A stretch of DNA of 24,281 nt from an uncultured Clostridia bacterium (lineage in GTDB: Bacteria; Bacillota; Clostridia; Christensenellales; Borkfalkiaceae): positions 1-24,281 of the forward strand of contig CANPWF010000006.1 in assembly GCA_947581885.1 (NCBI GenBank), read 5' to 3'. The position numbers and the translations under genes are program-made. The notes below the pieces were generated by a model. It did not search any database, was not told where the DNA came from, and saw only the letters and a program-made list of their open reading frames with translations. Shown here piece by piece: positions 6,795-14,633 of the stretch; the stretch's first letter is position 1; each line of letters starts with the position of its first letter.

Positions 6795-8039
6795 ATGGAT
6801 GAATTTGCAAACCTCTTTCTCCGCGGGAAATATGCGGAGGAGCTGAAATCGTATGAACTGTGGCTCCGATGGATCTCCGTCGTCGGGACCCTTCTCATGC
6901 TCGTTGCGGCGATCCTGACGTGGGCGAACGTTCCGCTCTGGGCATGCGCCGTCGTTACCGCGTTCGGGCTTTTGACGGAGACGAGCGCGACCGCGCTTGC
7001 TCTTCAAAAGCCCCGCCGCATCTTCTCCCTCGCTTTCGGGCAGAACGAGCAGAACGCGCTCTTGAAGCAGGGAGAGGAGAGGGAACGGCACGAAGCCGTG
7101 TATACCGCCTTTCAAGAGGCATTCCGCGGGTTTTCGGGCGGAAAACGCCCTTGGATCTTCGGGTTCCTTCGCATCGTCGCCCCGTTGGTGCTTGCCTTTT
7201 GCTGCCTTCTCGTGTCGGCGGGGGTCGCGGTGAACGAGTATGTTTTGTACTCTTTCGTCACGTTCGCCCTCCTTTCGGGCGGCGCGGGCGTGTACGGTGT
7301 TTTCTCGGAGAGCAGAGCGCGGTCAATGTTCTATCATCTTGCGCAGAACGACATCGACGAGATCAAGCGCGAGGAACTTCACATGAGCACGGCGAGAACG
7401 CTCCGCGAGGCGGAGACGGCGCGGGCGGCTTCCTCCATTCCCGCACCCGTTGAACTACTTTTGAAAGAGGACATCGAGCGGGAGGATTACCGACGGACGA
7501 GCAGGTGGGGAGGGACGATCGGATTTGCGCTCGGTGCCATCTATTTCGTCGTTCTCATCCTCGGGATAACGCTCGGGAATTATGCCGATAAACTCGGAAA
7601 CGAGGTCGTTTGGTCGATCATTCTATCGGTATTTGCTCTCATTTTGGTGGTGACCGTCCTCTCGATCTACCCGATTGCCCGCAGGCAAAAGGAGATCTTT
7701 TCGAGGAATGCGGGGAAATTGAAGGATTCGGAAGGGGACCTTCTCCGCGCCGAATTGCAAAGGATGTGGATAAAGTCCCAGCGGGCGGGGAACATCATGT
7801 TCGCGGTGTTCACGGTGGGTTCGATCGCCCTCGGGATAACGTTCGGATTGCTTGCCTACTTCAAGGGAGAGGACCCGATGCCGCTTGCACAGTCCCTCTC
7901 GGTCGGCATCCTTCCCTTCCTCGTGTTCGGTGCCATTCTCGCGCTCGTCGTATGGATCGTGATGTACGCCGTGGCGAGAAGCAAGATGCGTCCCGTCGAA
8001 AATCGCTTGCGCGAGATGTTGCGCACGGAGATAAAATGA
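6795..8039 (+). CDS. Unrecognised membrane protein with four helix-pair units
   Basis: I do not recognise this 414-residue protein. Eight hydrophobic segments are visible in four pairs (about 27-45/48-69, 122-145/149-170, 238-261/271-292 and 333-355/370-393). Each pair is followed by a basic, amphipathic stretch: KPRRIFSLAFGQNEQN, ESRARSMFYHLAQNDID, ARRQKEIFSRNAGKLK and ARSKMRPVENRLREML. This suggests an old internal repeat of 'hairpin plus amphipathic helix', though sequence identity between units is low. The soluble loops are acidic to mixed and have no known catalytic motif. It starts 3 bp after the permease and ends in a 4 bp overlap with the small DNA-binding protein, so it belongs to the SPFH/ABC operon. 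A structural partner of the SPFH protein is possible but unproven. Confidence 0.75.
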   Translation: MDEFANLFLRGKYAEELKSYELWLRWISVVGTLLMLVAAILTWANVPLWACAVVTAFGLLTETSATALALQKPRRIFSLAFGQNEQNALLKQGEERERHEAVYTAFQEAFRGFSGGKRPWIFGFLRIVAPLVLAFCCLLVSAGVAVNEYVLYSFVTFALLSGGAGVYGVFSESRARSMFYHLAQNDIDEIKREELHMSTARTLREAETARAASSIPAPVELLLKEDIEREDYRRTSRWGGTIGFALGAIYFVVLILGITLGNYADKLGNEVVWSIILSVFALILVVTVLSIYPIARRQKEIFSRNAGKLKDSEGDLLRAELQRMWIKSQRAGNIMFAVFTVGSIALGITFGLLAYFKGEDPMPLAQSLSVGILPFLVFGAILALVVWIVMYAVARSKMRPVENRLREMLRTEIK

Positions 8040-8221
8040 AGGAAAGCGAAAACAAAAAACAGGTGCCGCTTCGGCTCTCATCCTCGCTCTATTCGGAACT
8101 CATGCGATGGGCGGAGGAGGATTTTCGTTCGCTCAACGGGCAGATCGAATATCTCCTCACGGTGAGCGTCAACAAGCGAAAAAAGGGGAAAGGTTCCGCC
8201 GATTCGACGGATAAACCTTGA
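8036..8221 (+). CDS. Arc-like ribbon-helix-helix protein
   Basis: A 61-residue protein. The core QVPLRLSSSLYSELMRWAEE fits an Arc/MetJ-type ribbon-helix-helix: a short strand with alternating residues (VPLRL), then helix A (SSLYSELMRWAEEDF), a turn (RSLNG) and helix B (QIEYLLTVSVNKRKKG), with a basic tail. Such proteins dimerise and insert the beta-ribbon in the major groove, often binding tandem short palindromes. The ATG overlaps the preceding stop as ATGA (8036-8039), which sets the start; the open frame further upstream is a shadow. It is encoded near the end of the SPFH/ABC operon and may be its autoregulator, acting on the TGATATCA boxes at 3879-3897 (inference). The alternative is a short protein of unknown role with this fold. 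Confidence 0.78.
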   Translation: MKESENKKQVPLRLSSSLYSELMRWAEEDFRSLNGQIEYLLTVSVNKRKKGKGSADSTDKP

Positions 8222-8270
8222 TTTTCCGCATTTTGCGAAGTACTATGCGTGACATAATATAGGAGAATCG

Positions 8271-8990
8271 ATGAACTTTCAGGAATATTTACAGACGGAC
8301 GAATACAAAAAGGTCGCTTCGAAGAAACGCATTTCTCAAAAGAAAAATCTCATCGACCTTTGTTTCGCTCTCTTCTTTTTGCTGCTTGCCGTCGCCTTGT
8401 TTATCGTCATCAAGGCCGTTCCCGACTCGGTCAAACACGAAAAGTGGTTCCTTGTTACCGTCATTACGGTGACGATCGTCTGCTTTGTTGCGGCAAGCGT
8501 CATCGAGATCGTGTTCTTCGTCCGCGGGAAAAGTTCGTGGTGCAACTTCCTCGATCCCCATCTCGGAGCGGGGATCCTGCTTCTCCTTCGCGAGAATCCC
8601 GTCGAGATCAAACATTTCGTGAAGGACGGCGAGTTGGTTGTTCCCGTGTGCTATCATGTAGGGAAGAATACGGTTCAGAGCGTCGATTTCGGCGAAAAGG
8701 ACCCCGCCACTTTGGACCTTTCGCCGTGGAACGGAGTCGAACATTCCGATTCCATCGGCGTTGCCGCACTGCCCGTTCTCGACTTTCTCTTAAATTCCGA
8801 CATCTATTCGCTCGCGATTACCTCCGTCTGCATCCTGCCTTCCGCTTCGGATGAGAGCGAGAGGGAGGCGGGCAAACCGATTTTCCTCGTGAAAAAGGGG
8901 AGATGGACGATCACGGGAAGGATGCTCAGAGGGGACTGCAAACGCAGCTTGAAACTCTTGAAGAAATGGAATGAGGTGAAATCATCATGA
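8271..8990 (+). CDS. Hypothetical membrane protein, two helices plus soluble domain
   Basis: I do not recognise this 239-residue protein. It has a polar, basic N-terminus (MNFQEYLQTDEYKKVASKKR), two membrane helices (about 27-48 and 60-84) and a soluble C-terminal domain of about 150 residues that is probably cytoplasmic if the basic N-terminus is inside. The domain contains hydrophobic strand-like segments (GELVVPVCYHVG, YSLAITSVCILPSA, GRWTITGRMLRG) and three Cys residues, but no known motif. AGGAG lies 5 bases before the ATG. It begins 49 bp after the ribbon-helix-helix gene with no terminator seen between them, so it may be in the same operon, and it overlaps the next gene by 4 bp. A TTGCGA/TAATAT pair at 8233-8260 is too close to the start codon to be called a promoter. 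Confidence 0.7.
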   Translation: MNFQEYLQTDEYKKVASKKRISQKKNLIDLCFALFFLLLAVALFIVIKAVPDSVKHEKWFLVTVITVTIVCFVAASVIEIVFFVRGKSSWCNFLDPHLGAGILLLLRENPVEIKHFVKDGELVVPVCYHVGKNTVQSVDFGEKDPATLDLSPWNGVEHSDSIGVAALPVLDFLLNSDIYSLAITSVCILPSASDESEREAGKPIFLVKKGRWTITGRMLRGDCKRSLKLLKKWNEVKSS

Positions 8991-9328
8991 CACCACTTTG
9001 GATCACAACGGTACTTCTCGGCGTTTTTCTCTTTCTTGTCGTCGCGTTCGGCATCTTTCGTACGCTGGCGTTCAGCCGTTATTTCGTCTATCGGGTGCAT
9101 TCGCATGAGGTCGTCGTCGCCGTCTCTCTGCGCGGATTTTATCTGTATGTCGACGGAACGCTTTCCGATCGGCTCGAGGGGCACATCCGCGTTGCGACGT
9201 TGCACACCGTCGTCGACGGCATCGAATTCCGTTCGGTCGTCACCATCCGCTTTAGGGGTCCTTCCTTCGATACGGCGTACAACAACACGCCGTTGATTCC
9301 CGAAAGCGGGGGGAGGAAGTACAAATAA
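8987..9328 (+). CDS. Hypothetical single-span membrane protein
   Basis: I do not recognise this 113-residue protein. It has one N-terminal membrane helix (about 4-26) followed by a beta-rich domain (YFVYRVHSHEVVVAVSLRGF, YLYVDGTLSDRLEGH, FRSVVTIRF) that looks like a small sandwich or barrel. It begins with an ATGA overlap on the preceding gene and is the last gene before a terminator, so the two unrecognised proteins are probably made together and may form a complex. Its start is supported by the overlap and by GAGGTG in the end of the preceding gene. Confidence 0.68.
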   Translation: MTPLWITTVLLGVFLFLVVAFGIFRTLAFSRYFVYRVHSHEVVVAVSLRGFYLYVDGTLSDRLEGHIRVATLHTVVDGIEFRSVVTIRFRGPSFDTAYNNTPLIPESGGRKYK

Positions 9329-9347
9329 CTCTTTTTAAGTCAAAAGG

Positions 9348-9372
9348 AACGCCCTCCGTCGGAGGGCGTTTT
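9348..9372. terminator. Bidirectional terminator between convergent operons
   Basis: CGCCCTCC (9350-9357) pairs with GGAGGGCG (9361-9368) across a 3-base loop, extended by two A-T pairs. TTTT follows on the plus strand, and the minus strand reads TTCCTTTT after the stem. It serves the plus-strand hypothetical genes and the minus-strand pot operon. Confidence 0.88.
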
Positions 9373-9380
9373 CCCGTTTT

Positions 9381-10922
9381 TCAGACCTTTTCGTACCCTT
9401 TTTTGGGTTTTCTTCGGAAGAAATCGATCTTGTTTCCGAACTTCACGAACACGAGGAATGCGGCGATCGCAACGACGGTGACGACGATCACGATGATCGC
9501 CCAAGCGTCGAGGCTTTCCGCCTTCACCTGCGACCACAGCTCGTTGATGCGCTCGCTCGTATCGGGGTCGAAATAATCCATCACGACGCAGCGGTGAATG
9601 ACATCCTCGGGAGGGTACTGCGCGAAGAGCCTTCCTCGCTCCGTCTCTTTCGACGAGGCGACGAGCACCGCGTCCTCCGCCGTATCGCCGAAGAAGTAGC
9701 CGAGATCGTACTCCGTCGGGTCCTCCGCTTCCTCGTCCTCATAGAGATACCGCGCGTAATCGAGCATTTCCTCGCCCGCGATCACGGAGGTGTAGCCGAT
9801 ATAATAGCTGTTGCGGACGGCGTTTTCGGGCATTGCCATGAAGTTGACGAACGCCTGCGCCGCCTCCTTTTTCCCGCGCTCTTCAATGCCCTTCGTCATC
9901 ACCCAACCGTCGAACCAGAGGTTGGAACCCGCCTTGGGAACGCTGTATGCGAGCTCGAAATCGTTCTCCTCTTCGGCGAGGGTCATCGAATACACCGCGT
10001 CGCCGCTCCAAGCGTAGTTCAATAAAATCTTTCCGCTCACGAGGTCGGCTTTCCCCGTATCCGTCTCGAAGCCGTAGATCTTTTCCTTCATGGAAAGGAG
10101 GGTGGAGCGGACAGCGTCCGAATACTCCTCGTCGGTGCGGTTGAAGATCCCCGTAAGCGTCTCGTTGTACCCTTCCTCGTCGGGAGAGTGGGAGAGGAGT
10201 TCGTCCTGATAGGTGAGCCCGAGTGCGGCGAAATAGGTATCGCGCACGTTGTCTTTCGCGGTGATCTGGTTGGGATAACTTGTAAATGCCTTCCAACCGA
10301 GCTCTTCGAGCTCATCCGCGTCCACCGCCTCGGGATTGTACACGAACCCCGTCGTTCCCCACATATATCCCGCGGCGTATTCGCTCCAACGGTGAAGTTC
10401 GACGAGGTCGTCGTATTTCGGAACGCCGACCGTGCCGCTTTCAAAGATCTCGTTGATGTAGGGGGAAACGTTGTTTACATAGTAGTTCTCTTCATTGCTC
10501 GTATCGAAGAATCTCTCGTCGTACGGCTCGATACGATCTTCGGCGGCGAGCTTCATGATCATGTAGTCGGAAGGGCAGAGAAGGTCGTATTCGTTGCCGA
10601 GAACGATCTCGTTGTACATATCTTCGTTGGTGCCGAAGGTGGAGTATTCCACCCGCACCGTCTGCCCGTTGTGATGTGCGGGATACCACTTTTCGAAGCG
10701 TTCGATCATCGAAGGGGCATCCTCTTCGGAAGGGGTCTTGCCCTCTTCCTCGAGCATATCGTATTCGTAGGAGCCTTCGCCGCCCTCGTCGATATATTCC
10801 GCCCAATTGTACACTTTCAGCACGATATCCGCGCTGTACGAGCCACAACCGCTGAGCACGGAGAGGGTGGGAAGAAGGAGCGCGGCAGCCGATAAAACGC
10901 TGAAAAGTCGCCTTGCTTTCAC
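9381..10922 (-). CDS. potD: Spermidine/putrescine ABC transporter substrate-binding lipoprotein
   Basis: Extracellular polyamine-binding subunit, 513 residues. A lipoprotein signal peptide ends in LSGC, with Cys26 as the predicted lipid-anchored residue. The PotD-type start of the mature protein (VLKVYNWAEYID) follows, and later GNEYDLLCPSDYMIMKL, GTTGFVYNPEAVD and NYAWSGDAVYSM match conserved regions of the polyamine-binding fold. The protein is longer than typical PotD (about 350 residues). Part of this is inserted acidic loops, and part is a C-terminal membrane helix (about 473-493) followed by a basic tail (KIDFFRRKPKKGYEKV). It would thus be anchored at both ends. It overlaps potC by 4 bp and is last in the operon. 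Whether it binds spermidine or putrescine is not decided. Confidence 0.88.
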   Translation of the reverse strand: MKARRLFSVLSAAALLLPTLSVLSGCGSYSADIVLKVYNWAEYIDEGGEGSYEYDMLEEEGKTPSEEDAPSMIERFEKWYPAHHNGQTVRVEYSTFGTNEDMYNEIVLGNEYDLLCPSDYMIMKLAAEDRIEPYDERFFDTSNEENYYVNNVSPYINEIFESGTVGVPKYDDLVELHRWSEYAAGYMWGTTGFVYNPEAVDADELEELGWKAFTSYPNQITAKDNVRDTYFAALGLTYQDELLSHSPDEEGYNETLTGIFNRTDEEYSDAVRSTLLSMKEKIYGFETDTGKADLVSGKILLNYAWSGDAVYSMTLAEEENDFELAYSVPKAGSNLWFDGWVMTKGIEERGKKEAAQAFVNFMAMPENAVRNSYYIGYTSVIAGEEMLDYARYLYEDEEAEDPTEYDLGYFFGDTAEDAVLVASSKETERGRLFAQYPPEDVIHRCVVMDYFDPDTSERINELWSQVKAESLDAWAIIVIVVTVVAIAAFLVFVKFGNKIDFFRRKPKKGYEKV

Positions 10923-11731
10923 TTTGTGACCTCCTTCTTGCGCCTTCCCGTCAGGTTGAACACGACGACGACCGTCACGATGACGAGGAAGAGAATGGTC
11001 GTGAGTGCCCAGAAGGAGGAGAGCGTTTCCGCCGTGTGCGCATTGCCGCGCATCGTCGCGTTGAAAACGTAAGTGGAGATCGTCTCAAACCCCGAGGGAC
11101 GGGTGTAGACGGTTACGATATAGTCGTCCAAAGAGAGGGTGATGGCGAGCATGAAACCCGAGATGATCCCGGGGACGATCTGCGGGAGCACCACCTTGAA
11201 GAGTGCCTTCGCGGGGCTCGCGCCGAGGTCGAGTGCTGCCTCATAGAGGGAGTTATCCATTTGCTTCAACTTGGGCATCACCGATAGGACGACAAAGGGT
11301 GTGCAGATGACCATATGTCCGATGAGCAAAGTGAAGTAGGATTTCCCCAAACCCACGGCGACAAAGGCGATAGCGAGGGAGAGGGCAGTCACGATCTCCG
11401 CGTTGATGACGGGGATCTGCGACGCGCCGTGCATCACCGCTTTCACCCGCTTTTTCGAATAGAACATGCCGAGTGCGCCGAGCGTCCCCAAAACAGTGGA
11501 GAGGGTCGCCGCGAGGAGAGCGAGGAGGAGGGTATTCCCGATCATTCCCAAAATGACGGGGTCGCCGAACAACTTTTGATAGTGGGTGAAGGAAAAACTT
11601 CCCCAAGTGCCGATGATGTCCGTTTCGTTGAAGGAATACACCGCAAGCAGCAGGATGGGGGCGTACAGAAGGAGCAAAATGAGCCCGACGAACCCCGCCT
11701 TCAAACAGCCGATGAGCGTTTTCTTGTTCAT
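10919..11731 (-). CDS. potC: Spermidine/putrescine ABC transporter permease PotC
   Basis: Second membrane subunit of the polyamine importer, 270 residues. Six membrane helices are visible, starting with AGFVGLILLLLYAPILLLAV. The cytoplasmic coupling loop (EAA motif) reads LYEAALDLGASPAKALFKVV followed by LPQIVPGI, the region that docks on PotA. The PotC hallmark YSFNETD is present after the first helix. The ATG at 11731 is chosen because it overlaps the potB stop by 4 bp and has a G-rich site upstream (GGGGGG). The open frame reaches further upstream but that part lies within potB. Translation is probably coupled to potB, and its own stop overlaps the potD start. Confidence 0.9.
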   Translation of the reverse strand: MNKKTLIGCLKAGFVGLILLLLYAPILLLAVYSFNETDIIGTWGSFSFTHYQKLFGDPVILGMIGNTLLLALLAATLSTVLGTLGALGMFYSKKRVKAVMHGASQIPVINAEIVTALSLAIAFVAVGLGKSYFTLLIGHMVICTPFVVLSVMPKLKQMDNSLYEAALDLGASPAKALFKVVLPQIVPGIISGFMLAITLSLDDYIVTVYTRPSGFETISTYVFNATMRGNAHTAETLSSFWALTTILFLVIVTVVVVFNLTGRRKKEVTK

Positions 11732-12519
11732 AGATTTGCCCCCCTTGCGTTCTCTTCCGCCTTGAATCCGCCCGAAGCCCACGTCGAGACGAACACGACG
11801 ATGAGAAGTACGAGCGCGACCATCGAGCCCATGTGCCAATCGGTGCCGAAGTATTCGTAGATGAACTTCCCGATGATGGTCACCATGGAATTGCCGAGCA
11901 TATCCGAGACGACATAGTTCGTCATCGAGGGGAGAAAGACCATCGTCACGCCGCTCATGATGCCGGGCATCGCGAGGGGAAGGGTGACCCGCGTAAACGT
12001 CGTGAAGGCGTTGCCTCCGAGGTCCGCGCTTGCCTCATACAAGCTGTTGTCGATCTTCATGATCGTGGTATAGAGGGGAAGGATCATGAAGGGGAGGAAG
12101 TCGTACACCATGCCGAACACCGTGTTGAAGTAGTTCGTCTCGCCGAGCAGTCCCATCCAATTGAAGAGTTCGCGGATGGCGTTCACGCGGAGAACGAAGT
12201 TGATCCACATCGGTGTGACGAAGAGCATCAGAATGACGAACTTCCTCTTCATCTTGCTCCGCGCGAGGATGTACGCGATGGGGAAGGCGATCACGAGGCA
12301 AACGACCGTCGTGATCAGCGCGATGACGAGGGAATAGACGATGGTGGAGAGCTTGGTGGGGTCCGAGAAGAACCGCACGAAGTTCATAAAGGTGAAATGA
12401 TTTTCCCTATCCGTGAACGCGTAAAAGAGGATGACGAACATGGGCGCGATCACGAAAAAGAGGAGAAAGACGGCATAGGGGATGCCGAGCGTCTTTCGCG
12501 AGAAGCGGAGCCGTATCAC
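11728..12519 (-). CDS. potB: Spermidine/putrescine ABC transporter permease PotB
   Basis: First membrane subunit of the polyamine importer, 263 residues with about six helices. The first region, GIPYAVFLLFFVIAPMFVIL, is followed by the family stretch FYAFTDRENHF, and the coupling loop reads LYEASADLGGNAFTTFTRVT then LPLAMPGI. The segment TPMWINFVLRVNA is typical of PotB. The start overlaps the potA stop by 4 bp and the stop overlaps the potC start by 4 bp, so the whole operon is translationally coupled. PotB and PotC form the heterodimeric channel. No unusual feature was seen. Confidence 0.9.
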   Translation of the reverse strand: MIRLRFSRKTLGIPYAVFLLFFVIAPMFVILFYAFTDRENHFTFMNFVRFFSDPTKLSTIVYSLVIALITTVVCLVIAFPIAYILARSKMKRKFVILMLFVTPMWINFVLRVNAIRELFNWMGLLGETNYFNTVFGMVYDFLPFMILPLYTTIMKIDNSLYEASADLGGNAFTTFTRVTLPLAMPGIMSGVTMVFLPSMTNYVVSDMLGNSMVTIIGKFIYEYFGTDWHMGSMVALVLLIVVFVSTWASGGFKAEENARGANL

Positions 12520-14048
12520 GATTGCACCTCCGCCTTCGCGCCCGCGCCCTTATGCTCCTCGGGGTGCTTCAAGGTGAGCTTGATCTTCTCTTTGGGAATG
12601 ACGACGGAGACGTAGTCGTTCTCGTTCCAAAGATCCTCGGAGGCGAACACGAAGTCCTCTTCCTCCTCCTCGGTGCGCACGATGATGCGGTAATGGTCGC
12701 CCTTGTAGATGATGGAGATGATGTGCCCCGTCGTGCCGCCCGCGTCCTCGTCGTCGCTGATCGTGATGTCGTTGAGCCCCACTTCCACGGTGACTTCTGT
12801 GTCCGTGAGGTCGAGCTTTTCTCCCGAAGGGAGAACGAGGTAATCTTCCTCGTCGACATGGCTCCCGGGGTAGAGCTGCGTTACGTCGCATTCGAACTCC
12901 CCGTCGGCGAAGCGAACGGTATTCCGCTTGGTGATCACGCCGTCGAAGAGGTTGGTGGTGTAGTTGGGGCGCATGAGGTGGATGCCGTCGGGTGCGATCT
13001 TCATCCCGATCTTGTCGCCCACTTCCCGCTTTTCGGTGCTCTGGATGACGATCTCGTACTTGCCGACCTTCACCGTGATCTCATAGTGAATGCCCTTGAA
13101 AACGACGGAGATCACCTCGCCTTTGAGGTCCCCTTCGGAAGGGGAGCACATCACGATATCCTCGGGCCGCACGACGACATCCGCCGCGTCGCCCTTTTCG
13201 AAATCGTCCACGCATTTGAAATCGTGCCCGCAGAAACGCACCTTCTTTTCGCCGACGACCGTGCCGTTGAAGATATTGCTCTCGCCGATGAAGTCCGCAA
13301 CGAAGGTATTGGCGGGCTCGTTGTAGATGCCGATGGGGGTGCCGATCTGCTGAACGACCCCGTCCGACATGACAACGATGGTATCCGACATGGTCAACGC
13401 CTCTTCTTGATCGTGCGTGACGTAGATAAAGGTGATGCCGAGGCGGCGGTGCATCTCTTTGAGTTCGATCTGCATCTCCTTGCGCATTTTGAGATCGAGT
13501 GCGCCGAGCGGTTCGTCGAGGAGAAGGATCTCGGGCTCGTTGACGATGGCGCGGGCGATGGCGACCCTTTGCTGCTGTCCGCCCGAGAGGGTCGCGACCG
13601 AACGCTTTTCAAACCCCTCGAGATCGACGAGCGCGAGTGCCTTTTCGACTTTTTCGCGGATCTCTTTTTTTGAGAGCTTTTCCCGCTTGGTGTATTCCTT
13701 CCCGTCGGCGTTCCGATAGGTATTCTCGACGCGCTTGCATTTGAGGCCGAAGGCGATGTTCTCGAAGATATTGAGATGGGGGAAGAGGGCGTACCGCTGG
13801 AACACCGTGTTCACGGGACGCTTGTTGGGGGGGAGAAGGGAGATGTCTTTCCCGTGGAGAAGGATCTTCCCGCTCGTGGGGACGTCGAATCCCGCGATCA
13901 TGCGGAGCGTCGTCGTCTTGCCGCAGCCCGAGGGCCCGAGGAAGGTGATGAATTCTCCCTTATTGATGTAGAAGCTCACGTTGTCGATGACGAGATTGTC
14001 GTCGTAGTACTTCGTGACGTTTTGCAGTTCGATGATATGTTCTGCCAT
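12516..14048 (-). CDS. potA: Spermidine/putrescine ABC transporter ATPase PotA, extended
   Basis: ATPase subunit of the polyamine importer. Walker A GPSGCGKTT (38-46), Q-loop Gln84, signature LSGGQQ (154-159), Walker B ILLLDEP (174-180) and H-loop His212 are all intact. A charged insertion of roughly 20 residues (about 105-128) lies in the helical domain. At 510 residues it is about 140 longer than usual PotA. The extra length is explained by a second copy of the C-terminal TOBE-like regulatory region: 258-358 resembles 366-493 (NIFNGTVV with NLFDGVIT; EVISVVFKGIHYEITVK with HIISIIYKGDHYRIIVR). AAGGAG lies before the ATG. It follows the regulator gene by 18 bp and overlaps potB by 4 bp. Confidence 0.9.
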   Translation of the reverse strand: MAEHIIELQNVTKYYDDNLVIDNVSFYINKGEFITFLGPSGCGKTTTLRMIAGFDVPTSGKILLHGKDISLLPPNKRPVNTVFQRYALFPHLNIFENIAFGLKCKRVENTYRNADGKEYTKREKLSKKEIREKVEKALALVDLEGFEKRSVATLSGGQQQRVAIARAIVNEPEILLLDEPLGALDLKMRKEMQIELKEMHRRLGITFIYVTHDQEEALTMSDTIVVMSDGVVQQIGTPIGIYNEPANTFVADFIGESNIFNGTVVGEKKVRFCGHDFKCVDDFEKGDAADVVVRPEDIVMCSPSEGDLKGEVISVVFKGIHYEITVKVGKYEIVIQSTEKREVGDKIGMKIAPDGIHLMRPNYTTNLFDGVITKRNTVRFADGEFECDVTQLYPGSHVDEEDYLVLPSGEKLDLTDTEVTVEVGLNDITISDDEDAGGTTGHIISIIYKGDHYRIIVRTEEEEEDFVFASEDLWNENDYVSVVIPKEKIKLTLKHPEEHKGAGAKAEVQS

Positions 14049-14066
14049 GGTTTTTCTCCTTCGCGA

Positions 14067-14600
14067 TCAAAAGTTGGGAGGGGTGGAGATCCAAATGAAC
14101 TTTGCCTTGCCCCTGCCGCGGTTCTCGATATGGTGCTCTTTATCCGAAGTAAAATAGAAACTTTCGCCCTTTTTGGCAACGGAGACCTTTCCCGCGCGGA
14201 CAATGCTTATCTTCCCTTCGATGACGTAGCCGAACTCTTCGCCCTCGTGGGGGAAATCCTCCTGCGTGCCCGCCGAGGGTTCCAATTCGACGAGAACGGG
14301 CTCCATCATGTTCTTTTGGGCATTGGGAATGACCCAATTCCAGATCATGCCGTCCGAACGCTTTTCGATGTATTCGGGCTCGGAAAAGACGATCTTCTCC
14401 TCCGTATCCTCCCGAAAGAATTCGGCGAGGGTGCTCCCGAGGGCGTTCAAAAGGTCGTAAAGGGTGGCGATGGAAGGGCTTGTCACGTCGTTTTCGAGCT
14501 GGGAAATGTAACCTTTCGTCAGTTCGCAGCGGTCGGCAAGCTCTTCCTGCGTGAGATTTTTTTGTAATCGCATCTCTTTGAGTTTCGCGCCGAGTTCCAT
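14067..14600 (-). CDS. XRE-cupin transcriptional regulator of the pot operon
   Basis: A 177-residue regulator with a Cro/C1 helix-turn-helix (LKEMRLQKNLTQEELADRCE, then LTKGYISQLENDVTSPSIAT; about 6-60) and a C-terminal cupin barrel (about 95-172) with DFPHEGEEFGYVIEGKISIV and GESFYFTSDKEHHIENRG. This is the architecture of PuuR and related proteins that sense small metabolites, including polyamines (family knowledge). It is the first gene of the operon, 18 bp before potA, so it probably controls polyamine uptake and its own synthesis. An inverted repeat immediately before its ribosome binding site (GGAGGG) is the likely operator. The ligand is inferred from context only. Confidence 0.88.
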   Translation of the reverse strand: MELGAKLKEMRLQKNLTQEELADRCELTKGYISQLENDVTSPSIATLYDLLNALGSTLAEFFREDTEEKIVFSEPEYIEKRSDGMIWNWVIPNAQKNMMEPVLVELEPSAGTQEDFPHEGEEFGYVIEGKISIVRAGKVSVAKKGESFYFTSDKEHHIENRGRGKAKFIWISTPPNF

Positions 14601-14612
14601 GATCCCTCCTTT

Positions 14613-14633
14613 AAGTTTAGAAATACTGAACTT
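14613..14633. promoter_or_regulatory. Inverted repeat before the XRE-cupin gene, candidate operator
   Basis: AAGTTTAG (14613-14620) and CTGAACTT (14626-14633) form an inverted repeat with one mismatch across 5 bases. It touches the ribosome binding site of the regulator gene. A related half, AAGTTTAAT, lies upstream at 14673-14681. Confidence 0.4.

Noticed and set aside
5991..7115. Minus-strand open frame (374 codons) opposite the permease and the next gene
   Set aside because: It spans the boundary of two well-supported plus-strand genes and shows low-complexity His, Asp and Arg content.
8233..8260. TTGCGA/TAATAT as a promoter for the gene at 8271
   Set aside because: The predicted transcript start would fall after the ribosome binding site (8261-8265), so the match is probably chance.
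12522..13673. Long plus-strand open frame (383 codons) opposite potA
   Set aside because: It is fully antisense to a clear PotA with all ATPase motifs and has no ribosome binding site or family resemblance. G+C-rich coding DNA opens such frames on the other strand.
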